A DNA stretch of 64,000 bases from a virus, in IMG/VR virus record IMGVR_UViG_3300043409_000928, positions 221,305-285,304 of that record. One strand, given 5' to 3'. Below are positions 48,569-56,779 of this stretch, one piece after another (positions within the stretch are counted from its first letter, which is position 1; each line of letters opens with the position of its first letter). Under the pieces are notes generated by a model. The model made no database searches. It saw nothing but the letters and a program-made list of their open reading frames with translations, and was not told where the DNA came from. Made by a program: the position numbers and the translations under genes.

Positions 48569-49077
48569 TATGCAAACAAGTCCTCATTCCATTCACGGTG
48601 TCCTTCACGGAACGCCATGTTACTTTGTGTTTCACGAACTTCTACACGATAGCACCAAAGTCGTTGTGCTTCACCGTGCCCTAGGTAATCTGGAATATAC
48701 ACACCGTTGACATACTTGTAAAGCTGATCTGCTAATCCTTCACAACCCAGTTTGGGCAGGATTGTCAGTTTGGCCAACTTGCGCTGTTCCATCTCTTTGT
48801 AAAAGGCCAGTTCAGGATCGTCCTCTGCTACCAGTAGGGTGTGATCAAATTGGCTTTCCAATACACCTTTGAGTTCTTTGAGGCCACCATAATCGGCCGC
48901 CCAGTTGCGAGCATCCAGATAGTCGGTACCAAAGTAAAACTTCATACTAAAACTGTATCCATGAATTAAATTACAGTGACTATCGGCCCTCCACTGTCTG
49001 TACGCACATGGAAATGCGTCATGATACTCTTTGGTGCTGGTGTACTTGTATTGTACGGGTTGTAATAAATTTGCCAT
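48568..49077 (-). CDS. queD: 6-carboxytetrahydropterin synthase / PTPS-like (QueD family)
   Basis: 169 residues. CNLIHGYSFSMKFYF, WAADYGGLKELKGVLESQFDHTLL and a late LWCYRVEVRET match QueD, which makes the pterin precursor of 7-deazaguanines. The zinc pair usually written HGH reads HGY here (His39, Tyr41), an odd ligand change. QueC/QueE/QueF are not in the window. ATG at 49077 with AAAGGAGAT upstream; a longer frame is rejected. Confidence 0.78.
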   Translation of the reverse strand: MANLLQPVQYKYTSTKEYHDAFPCAYRQWRADSHCNLIHGYSFSMKFYFGTDYLDARNWAADYGGLKELKGVLESQFDHTLLVAEDDPELAFYKEMEQRKLAKLTILPKLGCEGLADQLYKYVNGVYIPDYLGHGEAQRLWCYRVEVRETQSNMAFREGHREWNEDLFA

Positions 49078-49091
49078 TGTTATCTCCTTTA

Positions 49092-49099
49092 GATTTAGC
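49092..49099 (-). promoter_or_regulatory. Weak late-like motif GCTAAATC
   Basis: Minus strand GCTAAATC, 14 nt before the queD ATG. One base differs from the GCTAAATA word. Confidence 0.3.
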
Positions 49100-49166
49100 A
49101 ATGACATGCAGAATATTTAAAGAGGGATGAATGCCGAAAAGTCCTCTAACTATACTTATCAAAGCG

Positions 49167-49751
49167 TTAGCGTGTCTTTAACTCTTTAATACCTAGTTTG
49201 GAAAAGGATCGTTGTACTCCAATGAGTTGACTCCAACAATCCCATAATGCATGGTGTGCCGCACCTTGTGGTCTCTCTAGTCCAGGCACCAATGCATATA
49301 GTGTACGAGCGTCACGGGCTTGCCAGTAACTCCAGGCCACTCCTCGCTTGAGTTCACGACTAAAGTGCTCAAGTATGTTCAAGTCAAAGCCTGTACCGTT
49401 GGCCCAGATAGCATCAACGCCGCCACACCACTTGTGAAAGTCTCGTAGCACATCGCGAATATCATGCCTGTCATCTTCTGCAAATGCTTCAGCACGAACT
49501 TCTTCACTCTGATTGCCCCACCAAGCAAGGGTGTCGTCGTCAATGATATGATCAAGCCCTTCAAAACTTTCAAAACTGACACGTCGATAAAATGTGTCCA
49601 TCTTTTCCATTGGGTTGTTGACATCATCTGCCCATGGATTAAAACGAATAGCGCCAATAGTAAGCATTAGGCTATTTGGTTTAGTGCCAAGTGTTTCAAG
49701 GTCAACCATAATATGGTTGCCAGGTTTACCAAAATTAAAAGTCGTTGCCAT
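49167..49751 (-). CDS. DEDDh 3'-5' exonuclease, RNase T / Rv2179c-like
   Basis: 194 residues from the ATG at 49751. HIMVDLETLGTKPNSLMLTIGAI (D and E of motif I), GTGFDLNILEHF (motif II) and HHALWDCWSQ (His and Asp of motif III) form a DEDDh active site. Likely a small exoribonuclease or proofreading-like exonuclease in the cytoplasm. It overlaps the AbrB-like gene by 17 nt. Confidence 0.82.
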   Translation of the reverse strand: MATTFNFGKPGNHIMVDLETLGTKPNSLMLTIGAIRFNPWADDVNNPMEKMDTFYRRVSFESFEGLDHIIDDDTLAWWGNQSEEVRAEAFAEDDRHDIRDVLRDFHKWCGGVDAIWANGTGFDLNILEHFSRELKRGVAWSYWQARDARTLYALVPGLERPQGAAHHALWDCWSQLIGVQRSFSKLGIKELKTR

Positions 49752-49920
49752 CGGTAACATCCTTTTTCTTTGAAAGAGCCCAACTTCCATTACCGTTATC
49801 GTGCCACTCAAGAGTGTCGCCTTCTTTCCAACCAGTTTGTGCCAATAGATCATCGGGAAACTGTAGAATGCATTCACCTGTTGCAGGATCTTCTTCGACT
49901 GTGAGCGTCCAAGCTGTCAT
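49735..49920 (-). CDS. AbrB/SpoVT-type small DNA-binding-like protein
   Basis: 61 residues. ECILQFPDDLLAQTGWKEGDTLEWHDNG is the swapped-hairpin pattern of AbrB-like transition regulators or MazE-type antitoxins. No toxin partner is visible; it is followed by the RNase T-like gene. Often single in phages. Confidence 0.65.
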   Translation of the reverse strand: MTAWTLTVEEDPATGECILQFPDDLLAQTGWKEGDTLEWHDNGNGSWALSKKKDVTDGNDF

Positions 49921-50159
49921 TGTACTAATCCTAATAATTGTGCGGAAAGAGATTTAACATCGTTGTCAGACAAGAAGAAGTTATAGGTACTTGTATCTGT
50001 TACTGCGCCGTCTGCCCGCAATGACTCATTGATAAACTCAATTGAGTTGATATCTTTGGGAGCCAATGGCTTCCAGCTTCGAATACGCAAGCGGTAACCA
50101 GTATCTTCTTTTGCAACAAATTCTTTAACTTCAAGGTCAGGGTGTAAAGTGTTAATCAT
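49917..50159 (-). CDS. Hypothetical protein
   Basis: 80 residues, beta-rich start (KEFVAKEDTGYRLRIRSW) and a C-terminal helix (DVKSLSAQLLGLVQ). Overlaps on both sides by 4 nt. Unknown. Confidence 0.55.
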   Translation of the reverse strand: MINTLHPDLEVKEFVAKEDTGYRLRIRSWKPLAPKDINSIEFINESLRADGAVTDTSTYNFFLSDNDVKSLSAQLLGLVQ

Positions 50160-50377
50160 TTTATTTTGTGTCCGTTAAAATCTTTAGTTGAAAGTCGGTC
50201 TGGTGCTTTTTGTGCTAGTCGTTCAAAGTCAGAGGCACTTGGATAATGTCGCATGATCCAACGTGCCCGTTCTCGTATATTACCAGGTACTCTGGGTGTT
50301 ACCTGCGGTATTAAAAGGTCTTCGATAAGACGCATGCCTTCGACCAGGGCACGGTATCTCTCATCAGGCATTGTCAT
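50156..50377 (-). CDS. BPSL0761-like small protein
   Basis: 73 residues. MTMPDERYRALVEGMRLIED followed by TPRVPGNIRERARWIMRHYP resembles the BPSL0761 family of Burkholderia and relatives. Function unknown. Another hint of a betaproteobacterial host. Confidence 0.6.
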   Translation of the reverse strand: MTMPDERYRALVEGMRLIEDLLIPQVTPRVPGNIRERARWIMRHYPSASDFERLAQKAPDRLSTKDFNGHKIK

Positions 50378-50431
50378 AATTTTGTTCCATATTCAAATTT
50401 TAACATCTCTTAGAAGTAAATGCAACCACCA

Positions 50432-51265
50432 TTATGTCCAAAGTGATTGACGAATCTTAATAAGACGGATCATCATTGCTTCATCTTCTTTTTCGTACGC
50501 GGCTTCTATTTTTTGCAACAGCTTGTGAGCCTTGTCACTCTGCTTTTTCATTTCGGGTGTCTTGTCAGCACTGAAACTTAGTTTACCACCATTGGCTATT
50601 CTGCTGGCTTCACAATACTCAGTCCAACCGCTGGCATCGTATGCATCTGGGCGAGCACGATAGGTAACAGTCCACCATGTGTAAAGTTCTTTCATTTCCT
50701 TGGCGGCCAATGCTTGACTAGTTGGTACTGCTTCACCTTTTTTATCTTCTTCTAACCACTCTTCGTTGGTCAGAGTCATTGCCCAGTCAAGATGATCCAG
50801 TCCGGCTTGTGGACAGCGCCACACACGCCAGCGCCACCAACCCGAAGCCCAGAATGGAGGATTGTACTTGGCACGGTCTTCTTTCTCGCCCCAGGCAATG
50901 TGGCTCCATGCTGTTTCTATCTCAACAAAATCCACCAGTTCATTGAATAGGCAAGGCAAAAAGCGGTTGCCTACATCCTGCCACTGGCCTGGCTTGATGT
51001 CCTGGGCATGGGCAGTAAGACTATGAGTGCGAGTAACCCAGCGGTTGTTGATGTAGTACTTGACAGAATGAATTTGATCAGGAATAAAATAAACAGCTTT
51101 TTGTAAGTAATCTAATCCTTCTTCGGCCAACCAGTAGCGGAAGTTGTGTTTCATTTGAGCGCGAGTGGTCCACTCATCCCATTCTTCACTGGTGCCAGCA
51201 CCAAGCTTGGCAGTTCCTCGAATCCAATCAGCAAATTTGCTACATGTCCAATAGTGACTTCTCAT
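50432..51265 (-). CDS. Conserved phage protein of unknown function
   Basis: 277 residues, Trp-rich (HYWTCSKFADWIRGT, EWDEWTTRAQMKHNFRYW, ASGWWRWRVWRCP). The YWTCSKFADWxRG opening is widespread in tailed phages but has no known function. The start overlaps the 48-residue gene (ATGA). Confidence 0.65.
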   Translation of the reverse strand: MRSHYWTCSKFADWIRGTAKLGAGTSEEWDEWTTRAQMKHNFRYWLAEEGLDYLQKAVYFIPDQIHSVKYYINNRWVTRTHSLTAHAQDIKPGQWQDVGNRFLPCLFNELVDFVEIETAWSHIAWGEKEDRAKYNPPFWASGWWRWRVWRCPQAGLDHLDWAMTLTNEEWLEEDKKGEAVPTSQALAAKEMKELYTWWTVTYRARPDAYDASGWTEYCEASRIANGGKLSFSADKTPEMKKQSDKAHKLLQKIEAAYEKEDEAMMIRLIKIRQSLWT

Positions 51266-51408
51266 TCTTCAACTCCGGTTAATGGTGTGTGGGGCCTGTT
51301 AATACAGTACTCGCACGTTGGATCATCACACTTGTCTTCCGTCCATTCATTGGTTTTTTCATTATAATAAGCATCATATTTTTCAGAGTATACAATATCT
51401 TTGTTCAT
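51262..51408 (-). CDS. Small Cys-containing protein, 48 residues
   Basis: MNKDIVYSEKYDAYYNEKTN then CDDPTCEYC, a likely metal site. Start overlaps the dCMP deaminase stop by 1 nt and its stop overlaps the next start. Coupling on both sides supports it. Confidence 0.6.
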   Translation of the reverse strand: MNKDIVYSEKYDAYYNEKTNEWTEDKCDDPTCEYCINRPHTPLTGVEE

Positions 51409-51938
51409 TATTCTACTTGGTTTACAATTACACCAGCCTGCTTTAGGAAATCAGTTCCTGTTGTATTTCTATAGTTATCACGATAAAATACCTGTTTGAT
51501 GCCGCTTTGGAATACCAATTTGGCACACTCAATACACGGAGCATGAGTAATAAAAATTACAGCACCTTCTGAACTTTCTGGACTACGGGCCACCTTGGCA
51601 ATGGCATTGGCTTCTGCGTGAAGTACTTCAGGTTTGGTTTTAAGACAATAACGCCTTGTTATTTCAAAACTTTCATTGTCATTGGCAACAACAGCAATTT
51701 CCGTGAAGGGCCAGCGGTTATAAATCTCATTGGGGTCAAGCCATCCACCTGTATCAACACTCATATAATCTTTGTCTTCGCAATTGTTATCCCAGCCACT
51801 GGGCATACCATTGTAGCCAATACTGATGATTCTATCATCTTTTACAATAAGGGCACCAACTTGAAGTCGTCGGGCTGTACTTAATTTGGCATAGGTTTCT
51901 GCAACCTGCATGTGTGCCTTAATATACTTTGGTTTCAT
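51408..51938 (-). CDS. dCMP deaminase
   Basis: 176 residues. HAEANAI (zinc His and catalytic Glu) and APCIECAK (PCxxC zinc Cys) are the deaminase signature; LSTARRLQVGALIVKDDRI opens the fold. It converts dCMP to dUMP for dTTP synthesis. An insertion of about 35 residues holds extra Cys/Asp and may form a second metal or allosteric site. The start lies 6 nt after a -10 box; leaderless. Confidence 0.9.
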   Translation of the reverse strand: MKPKYIKAHMQVAETYAKLSTARRLQVGALIVKDDRIISIGYNGMPSGWDNNCEDKDYMSVDTGGWLDPNEIYNRWPFTEIAVVANDNESFEITRRYCLKTKPEVLHAEANAIAKVARSPESSEGAVIFITHAPCIECAKLVFQSGIKQVFYRDNYRNTTGTDFLKQAGVIVNQVE

Positions 51939-51944
51939 GATATA

Positions 51945-51973
51945 AGTATAACACACTGATTAGCAGGTGTCAA
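51945..51973 (-). promoter_or_regulatory. Sigma70-type promoter, leaderless transcript (dCMP deaminase)
   Basis: Minus strand TTGACA, 17-nt spacer, TATACT, 6 nt before ATG. Confidence 0.8.
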
Positions 51974-51980
51974 TGGAAAT

Positions 51981-52580
51981 ATGGAAATTATGATAATTTA
52001 TATTCACGGTGCAAGTGCCACTGGGGAAAGTTTTACCCACATTAGAGAGCATGTTGGTGGTGCTGATAAGGTCCTGGAATATTCCAGTGCCAACGGATTT
52101 TATAATAACCTGGAAACAATGAAAGAAGAAATAGAGTCTGTGGATCGGTTATTTTTTGTGGCTCATAGTTTAGGTGGCATCTATGCCTTGCATCTGGCAG
52201 AACATTATCGAAATCGAGTGCAGGGTGGTGTAACACTTAGTACTCCATATGGTGGTTGTGTCCAGGCCGACTATGCTCAATACTTCTTGCCATTCAGTAG
52301 GCTAATGCGTGATGTTGGTACAATGAGTAAACCAATGACTGACTCAACAAAAATACCGGCACCGCGGAACTGGACCAATATTGTTACCACAGTTGGTGAC
52401 AGTCCCTGGATACACGAACCAAACGATGGTGTGGTTACAATTGAAAGTATGCGTTCAAAAACAGATATGGAACTGATTGAAATTAAATTGAACCATTACG
52501 AAGTTGTTATTAGTAATCGCGTGGTTGAACTTATCAAGGAACGAACTAAACAATTATCGCCTTTTCCTTCGCGTATTTAA
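51981..52580 (+). CDS. Alpha/beta-hydrolase
   Basis: 199 residues on the plus strand. IIYIHGASATGESF (oxyanion region), FVAHSLGGIYAL (nucleophile elbow with Ser), GDSPWIHEPNDGVVTIESM (Asp) and LNHYEVV (His) give a full lipase/esterase-like triad. No signal peptide, so cytoplasmic. It may act as a lipase or acyl hydrolase; substrate unknown. Its 3' end overlaps the convergent 52546 gene by 35 nt. Start may be the ATG at 51990. Confidence 0.82.
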   Translation: MEIMIIYIHGASATGESFTHIREHVGGADKVLEYSSANGFYNNLETMKEEIESVDRLFFVAHSLGGIYALHLAEHYRNRVQGGVTLSTPYGGCVQADYAQYFLPFSRLMRDVGTMSKPMTDSTKIPAPRNWTNIVTTVGDSPWIHEPNDGVVTIESMRSKTDMELIEIKLNHYEVVISNRVVELIKERTKQLSPFPSRI

Positions 52581-52875
52581 AAAGGTTGGTTCCCCGATCT
52601 CTAACCGAGTCAGCAACCACTTGTGGCGAGGCCTCCCACATCTTCCTCATTTCTTCATACTCATAATCTTCAGCAGTATCATAGGCCCATACTTCTGGAA
52701 AGCGTTGGTGGTTGGCCTGAGCTCGCAGTACCATCAGGCTGACACGCTGACCAACTCGGTCCTTTGGCTTTTTACCCGACAGCACAGTCAACATATCTTC
52801 TCCCTTGAGGTCATCCCAAGGTAATAGTGTGTCAACGCCCAATGTATCAAATAAGACTACCCATTGCTTGGCCAT
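52546..52875 (-). CDS. Hypothetical protein
   Basis: 109 residues. KQWVVLFDTLGVDTLLPWDD, MVLRAQANHQRFPEVWAYDT, then acidic helix. Convergent overlap with the hydrolase gene. Unknown. Confidence 0.55.
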   Translation of the reverse strand: MAKQWVVLFDTLGVDTLLPWDDLKGEDMLTVLSGKKPKDRVGQRVSLMVLRAQANHQRFPEVWAYDTAEDYEYEEMRKMWEASPQVVADSVRDRGTNLFKYAKEKAIIV

Positions 52876-53073
52876 TTAAAAATCTCCCGAATCGATACCT
52901 TTAAGAACTCGAATCGCCCGTTCTAGATTTTCTAAGTTGCATTCCACTGGACGTAGTAAAGTGTTTCCGGTTAACTCGTTGTATACTGCAAAACCAAACT
53001 TATCCTTTTCCATTTCAACACACAAAAATTGCTTATCTTCGTGATTTAAAATTTTAAAAACAGTAAACATCAT
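52876..53073 (-). CDS. Hypothetical protein
   Basis: 65 residues, beta-rich (FTVFKILNHEDKQFLCVEME) and C-terminal helix. Stop abuts the next gene and start overlaps the membrane gene by 4 nt. Unknown. Confidence 0.55.
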   Translation of the reverse strand: MMFTVFKILNHEDKQFLCVEMEKDKFGFAVYNELTGNTLLRPVECNLENLERAIRVLKGIDSGDF

Positions 53074-53372
53074 TTTGACTTCTCCTCATCATTGGGTTCA
53101 ACAATAATTCCTCTTCGATCAGGAAAGCGCAAACCAAACTGCACATTTAAATCATCTATATTTTTGCCCTGACAAATAAATTCTTCATTTGTTGCATTGT
53201 AAGCATACATTACATCTGCGTGAGTTTCAATACGCATGAATACAATTTTTTGCATTACTCCGGTTATTTCTTTATGGATGTTGTTTACTTCTCGTTGAAT
53301 TTTACGAGACCATAGCCAGGCCACAAAAAGAAATATTGCTAACAGCCACCATATAAAAGGGTAATCTTCCAT
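53070..53372 (-). CDS. Single-span membrane protein
   Basis: 100 residues. IWWLLAIFLFVAWLWS (residues 7-22) is a membrane helix, followed by a short coiled segment and a soluble C-terminal domain (RIETHADVMYAYNATNEEFI). No family recognised. Confidence 0.6.
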   Translation of the reverse strand: MEDYPFIWWLLAIFLFVAWLWSRKIQREVNNIHKEITGVMQKIVFMRIETHADVMYAYNATNEEFICQGKNIDDLNVQFGLRFPDRRGIIVEPNDEEKSK

Positions 53373-53373
53373 A

Positions 53374-53691
53374 TTACTCTCTAATCAATGGTACTACACT
53401 GATAACATTTTCAACACGGAAGCTTCGCCACTCGTGCTTGTCTGTACAAAACACACTCATAACAGTGGGATTGAATTTTTTGACTTTGGGAAAGACAACG
53501 GGACTATCTGTATTGGTAAAGTGAGGAGCAGGGACAGGATCAGGTATGAATTCTGCCTTGAGTGTGCAAGGCATAGTGCGTAAAGTACCGTCAACCTTGG
53601 TGAAGGTAACTTCTGCTATACCCTTGCTCAGCGCCTCGGTCAGTACATCTCTGCGTTGCTGTAAACTTTCTTTGTCAAATTCAATCATCAT
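53374..53691 (-). CDS. WYL-like small domain protein
   Basis: 105 residues. KGIAEVTFTKVDGTLRTMPC, then WRSFRVENVISVVPL. The last part (R-S-F-R-x-x-x-I) is like the beta strands of WYL/SH3-type proteins that adjust transcription, but the match is weak. Confidence 0.5.
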   Translation of the reverse strand: MMIEFDKESLQQRRDVLTEALSKGIAEVTFTKVDGTLRTMPCTLKAEFIPDPVPAPHFTNTDSPVVFPKVKKFNPTVMSVFCTDKHEWRSFRVENVISVVPLIRE

Positions 53692-54008
53692 TGTTCCTTT
53701 ATAATGTTATACAATACATCAAACTCTCGTTTAGCTTCTGCAAGATTTGGATAGTTCTTACACAGTTCAGCAACCTGTTGCTCCTCGGCTTTTTTGATTT
53801 CAAACCAAGCCACCATCTCTTTCAATTTAGATCCAACTGTAATATTGGCCGAGCTTTGTGGTACAGCCTGAGCATTGCCACTGATGTCAACAATTTTATG
53901 TTGCCTAACGCTTGCGTCCCAATAAAGTGCTCCACTGGTGTAGGCACCATTGTTGTAATAAGATACCGCAATGATATCTGGATCTGAACTTACAATATTA
54001 TCAATCAT
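53688..54008 (-). CDS. Hypothetical protein
   Basis: 106 residues. DPDIIAVSYYNNGAYTSGAL then helix EMVAWFEIKKAEEQQVAEL. Overlaps both neighbours by 4 nt. Unknown. Confidence 0.5.
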   Translation of the reverse strand: MIDNIVSSDPDIIAVSYYNNGAYTSGALYWDASVRQHKIVDISGNAQAVPQSSANITVGSKLKEMVAWFEIKKAEEQQVAELCKNYPNLAEAKREFDVLYNIIKEQ

Positions 54009-54547
54009 GATTTAAAATAGTCAAAGTGGTCAGCCAGTGACCACACAGTAGGATCAATTGCTTGGCCATCATGCGTGGCAATTGCATCTGTAAAAATATT
54101 GTAGCGTTCAAAGAATATCCATAAGTTTGATGTTGAGCTGACTCTACCACTCTTGTTCAATGCTAGATCTTGTTTCTTAGAAACAAAACAAGTGGGCATA
54201 TTAATTGCCTGTTCTGCTGTCAATATGCCTTGTAACAACAGGTCCCGAGTCTTGCTGGCAGGTACCACATGCTCAAAGATCCTGGCCTTTGAACTGGCGC
54301 TTTCCTTTGTAGCATAATGGCTACCAATGCTACCACGAATTGCATAACCGTGATACCTGCGTAACCAGTGATCAATTGCATCGCGGATTAAACGCAATCG
54401 TTGAGCACCGGTAGTTGTCCGATACAAATCGACCAGTCGGTCCAATTCAATTACAGTAATCTCAATGGACTCTGTGTAACTGTCTGGACCGCGCCGAACT
54501 TTTGTATAAGGCGCGGCAACATAATTAGCAATGTTTTCTTTTAACAT
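54005..54547 (-). CDS. Hypothetical phage protein
   Basis: 180 residues from the ATG at 54547. Helix RLVDLYRTTTGAQRLRLIRD, then KARIFEHVVPASKTRDLLLQ and WIFFERYNIFTDAIATHDGQ. EHVVPASKTRD recalls nuclease-like phage proteins, but no metal motif is clear. Confidence 0.5.
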   Translation of the reverse strand: MLKENIANYVAAPYTKVRRGPDSYTESIEITVIELDRLVDLYRTTTGAQRLRLIRDAIDHWLRRYHGYAIRGSIGSHYATKESASSKARIFEHVVPASKTRDLLLQGILTAEQAINMPTCFVSKKQDLALNKSGRVSSTSNLWIFFERYNIFTDAIATHDGQAIDPTVWSLADHFDYFKS

Positions 54548-54577
54548 AACCTGAAGGTCAGTTACACACAAGCGGCA

Positions 54578-54757
54578 TTATGAATTTACAGTTTCAAACG
54601 GACTGTACTGCTCGCCGCCTTGACGGGTAGCAAGAACCCAGTTGTGCATGACACGCTGGAGCTCTTCATAATTGAAGGCCTGTGCCGAAGGGCGCACCTT
54701 GGCATCTTGACGAGCTTCGTGTGCAGTATTCTTTTCGCGGTTGGTAAGAGTTGTCAT
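54578..54757 (-). CDS. Small hypothetical protein, 59 residues
   Basis: MTTLTNREKNTAHEARQDAK, then FNYEELQRVMHNWVLATRQG. AAGGAAAC lies upstream. Intact small gene between two coding regions. Unknown. Confidence 0.55.
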   Translation of the reverse strand: MTTLTNREKNTAHEARQDAKVRPSAQAFNYEELQRVMHNWVLATRQGGEQYSPFETVNS

Positions 54758-54766
54758 TGTGTTTCC

Positions 54767-54955
54767 TTAGAGTGATTTAATGTAATTGATAACTTCAATT
54801 GCTTGTTTATACCTGCTTGCTTCAACTGCGGCTTCAACTGCGGCTTCAATGTAACCTTGTTGCATTTCGTGCAGTTGATTTACAAACTCAGTAATCTGTT
54901 CTCGCTTCAATGTATACCGAACAGTATACAGGTGTTGTGGCTTGTCAGGATGCAT
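54767..54955 (-). CDS. Small helical protein
   Basis: 62 residues. A short in-frame repeat (EAAVEAAVEA) is encoded by two direct copies of a 12-nt unit. The start overlaps the stop of the 56-residue gene (TAATG). Confidence 0.55.
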   Translation of the reverse strand: MHPDKPQHLYTVRYTLKREQITEFVNQLHEMQQGYIEAAVEAAVEASRYKQAIEVINYIKSL

Positions 54956-55125
54956 TATACCTCCCAGTCAGTGCTACGAAGTTCAAATTGTGATTGCATT
55001 TCGTCAACCACTTTGTCTAATTTTTCAATTAGTTTATCAACAATTGGCTCAGGCAAACCAAGGTCTGATATACGACCAATTAAGTCATCAAGTTCTTCTA
55101 ACCATTGATCGCGTCTATTAGCCAT
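54955..55125 (-). CDS. Small helical acidic protein, 56 residues
   Basis: MANRRDQWLEELDDLIGRIS then ELRSTDWEV end. AAGGAAACTG upstream. Overlaps neighbours by 1 and 8 nt, an operon arrangement. Unknown. Confidence 0.6.
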   Translation of the reverse strand: MANRRDQWLEELDDLIGRISDLGLPEPIVDKLIEKLDKVVDEMQSQFELRSTDWEV

Positions 55126-55294
55126 TTACAGTTTCCTTTTTAACTTCGTTTTCAAGTTGTTCATATCGTGTTCGACTAATTGCACCAATTGCTCTGAGTA
55201 TACGGGCCTGCTCTGCCGCAGATATATCTGCATCTTTAAGACGAGCAAGTCCAAACTCAATGCGATCAATTACTTCCATTGTAGTAATGTTCAT
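55118..55294 (-). CDS. Small helical protein
   Basis: 58 residues from the ATG at 55294 (MNITTMEVIDRIEFGLARLK). The longer frame lies in the upstream gene. Unknown. Confidence 0.5.
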   Translation of the reverse strand: MNITTMEVIDRIEFGLARLKDADISAAEQARILRAIGAISRTRYEQLENEVKKETVNG

Positions 55295-55295
55295 T

Positions 55296-55496
55296 TTAAT
55301 CTTTCGTGATGCTTGTCTTGAACAAGATACCAAACAGCACATTCAGTCCCCAGGCCTGTAGCCAGGTAACTTCCCTAACTCCATCAATTGCGCCTACCAA
55401 ACAACCATTCCACAGCCACATGACTGGCAAGCTGAATAGCAATCCCAGTGCAATTACAAGGCCAACAATACCAACAAGCGCCAATAAGATTTTCAT
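55296..55496 (-). CDS. Small inner-membrane protein
   Basis: 66 residues from the ATG at 55496. Two hydrophobic segments (ILLALVGIVGLVIALGLLFS and a weaker WLQAWGLNVLFGILF). AAGGAG lies upstream. Such phage proteins may change the host membrane or block superinfection; unproven. Confidence 0.6.
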   Translation of the reverse strand: MKILLALVGIVGLVIALGLLFSLPVMWLWNGCLVGAIDGVREVTWLQAWGLNVLFGILFKTSITKD

Positions 55497-55633
55497 GCAT
55501 CCACTCCTTGCGAATCCAACCAGGCCAATACAATGGCAATTGGACATTCAAGTTCGCTTGCAATTTGTTTTGGGCTCATACCATCAATGTACAATTGCTC
55601 AATGTCGTATGCCAGTTCTACTATCTTGCTCAT
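55493..55633 (-). CDS. Helix-turn-helix mini-protein, 46 residues
   Basis: MSKIVELAYDIEQLYIDGMS, then PKQIASELECPIAIVLAWLD, a compact HTH of the resolvase/sigma-4 type. Both ends overlap neighbours (ATGA). Possibly a DNA-binding regulator of early genes. Confidence 0.6.
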   Translation of the reverse strand: MSKIVELAYDIEQLYIDGMSPKQIASELECPIAIVLAWLDSQGVDA

Positions 55634-56091
55634 GATGTTTCCTTTTGTTCTGTTAATGCTTCTGTTAGTTCCACCAGTCGGCTACCCTTAGCAGGACAAC
55701 CTGTGTACCAAACGCCGTCACGCATTATGTAGTAATATTCTGCACCACAATTGTCACATTGTTCCAGGAACTTTGCAAATGTGTGTGCCACTTTAAACTC
55801 TGTACCCGTCTCGCCACGGTCACGACCGTAAAAGGTACACATGTTCTCAGTCAACAGTTTGAAGCCTGCAACTTCTTCGGCCCGTAGTTCAAACTGGCTA
55901 AAGGCATGCTTCTCACCAATCTCAGACTGCAGGCTGGACAAGTCACCCAGTGCTACCAAGTTATTGGCCTTGGCACTGCCATAATGCTCCTGCAAGATAG
56001 CACCATTGTGTTCCAGATAGCCATCCCAATGACAGTAAACACTTTTAACAATGTCACCGTGCATGACTCCAATGCGACTTCGTGTACCCAT
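55630..56091 (-). CDS. Conserved phage protein (MGTRSRIG family)
   Basis: 153 residues. MGTRSRIGVMHGDIVKSVYC then HWDGYLEHNGAILQ is a widespread signature of tailed-phage proteins of unknown function. It has CDNCG and TGCPAKG Cys near the end. AAGGAGTC and a promoter precede it. Confidence 0.7.
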   Translation of the reverse strand: MGTRSRIGVMHGDIVKSVYCHWDGYLEHNGAILQEHYGSAKANNLVALGDLSSLQSEIGEKHAFSQFELRAEEVAGFKLLTENMCTFYGRDRGETGTEFKVAHTFAKFLEQCDNCGAEYYYIMRDGVWYTGCPAKGSRLVELTEALTEQKETS

Positions 56092-56117
56092 TTTTGACTC
56101 CTTGTTGCTAAGTGTTA

Positions 56118-56146
56118 ATTATAATGCAATTTGTCCAAACCGTCAA
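56118..56146 (-). promoter_or_regulatory. Sigma70-type early promoter for 56091 operon
   Basis: Minus strand TTGACG, 17-nt spacer, TATAAT, 26 nt before ATG. Confidence 0.82.
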
Positions 56147-56169
56147 CCAATAACCCTTATGGTCACAGG

Positions 56170-56442
56170 TTATACAGTTTCCAACATTGAAGCAGGAACA
56201 TTGTAACGGCCCTGTGGTGTGTTTACCAGCACAAATTTGATTTTGATTTTATCAACTGTGCCCAGGTAAGTCATACCATTGCGATTGCTGGTGAACTTGA
56301 CCTTAGAACCAATTGTGAGCTGGCGTTTGGTTTGACGAACCAAATTGGCACGAGCGAATCGGATCGCATCGCCAATGCTGGCCAGTTGATCATTTGTAAA
56401 ATTTCCAGACATGATTGCTGAGTTGATTTCTTGTATGGTCAT
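56170..56442 (-). CDS. Hypothetical protein with SH3-like C-terminus
   Basis: 90 residues. Helical N-terminus, then LTIGSKVKFTSNRNGMTYLG and KIKFVLVNTPQGRYNVPASM, like a KOW/SH3-type barrel. Role unknown, perhaps nucleic-acid binding. Confidence 0.55.
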   Translation of the reverse strand: MTIQEINSAIMSGNFTNDQLASIGDAIRFARANLVRQTKRQLTIGSKVKFTSNRNGMTYLGTVDKIKIKFVLVNTPQGRYNVPASMLETV

Positions 56443-56451
56443 AATATTTCC

Positions 56452-56676
56452 TTAGAAGTAAAAATTTGTGTCAAAGTTCAATGCAGAATACACCTGTTCA
56501 CGAACTTCAGTGTCCATTGCTTCGCCGTATAATTCTGGGTTTGCATTGGCCAGCTTACGCATTGCATCGTATGCCTCGGGCCAAGTCAAATTGGCAACAC
56601 GAGCATAATTTACAAGGGCCTCAACGGCTGTATTACCTTGTTCGCTAAACATTCCAAACTCTTTATATGCTACCAT
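56452..56676 (-). CDS. Hypothetical protein
   Basis: 74 residues, helical (TAVEALVNYARVANLTWPEA). AGGAGTT upstream and a strong promoter. Cotranscribed with the SH3-like gene. Confidence 0.55.
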   Translation of the reverse strand: MVAYKEFGMFSEQGNTAVEALVNYARVANLTWPEAYDAMRKLANANPELYGEAMDTEVREQVYSALNFDTNFYF

Positions 56677-56709
56677 TTTGAACTCCTATTTGTTGCTGTC
56701 TATGTATGT

Positions 56710-56738
56710 ATTATAGCACCGAACCAATAACCCGTCAA
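56710..56738 (-). promoter_or_regulatory. Sigma70-type early promoter for 56676 gene
   Basis: Minus strand TTGACG, 17-nt spacer, TATAAT, 33 nt before ATG. Confidence 0.82.
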
Positions 56739-56779
56739 CCAGGTGGGTTATTGTTTGTTGTTTTTAAACAACAGTGTGT

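Noticed and set aside
49735-49920. Toxin-antitoxin pair with the AbrB-like protein as antitoxin
   Set aside because: The neighbours are an exonuclease and an unknown protein; neither resembles a known toxin such as MazF or VapC.
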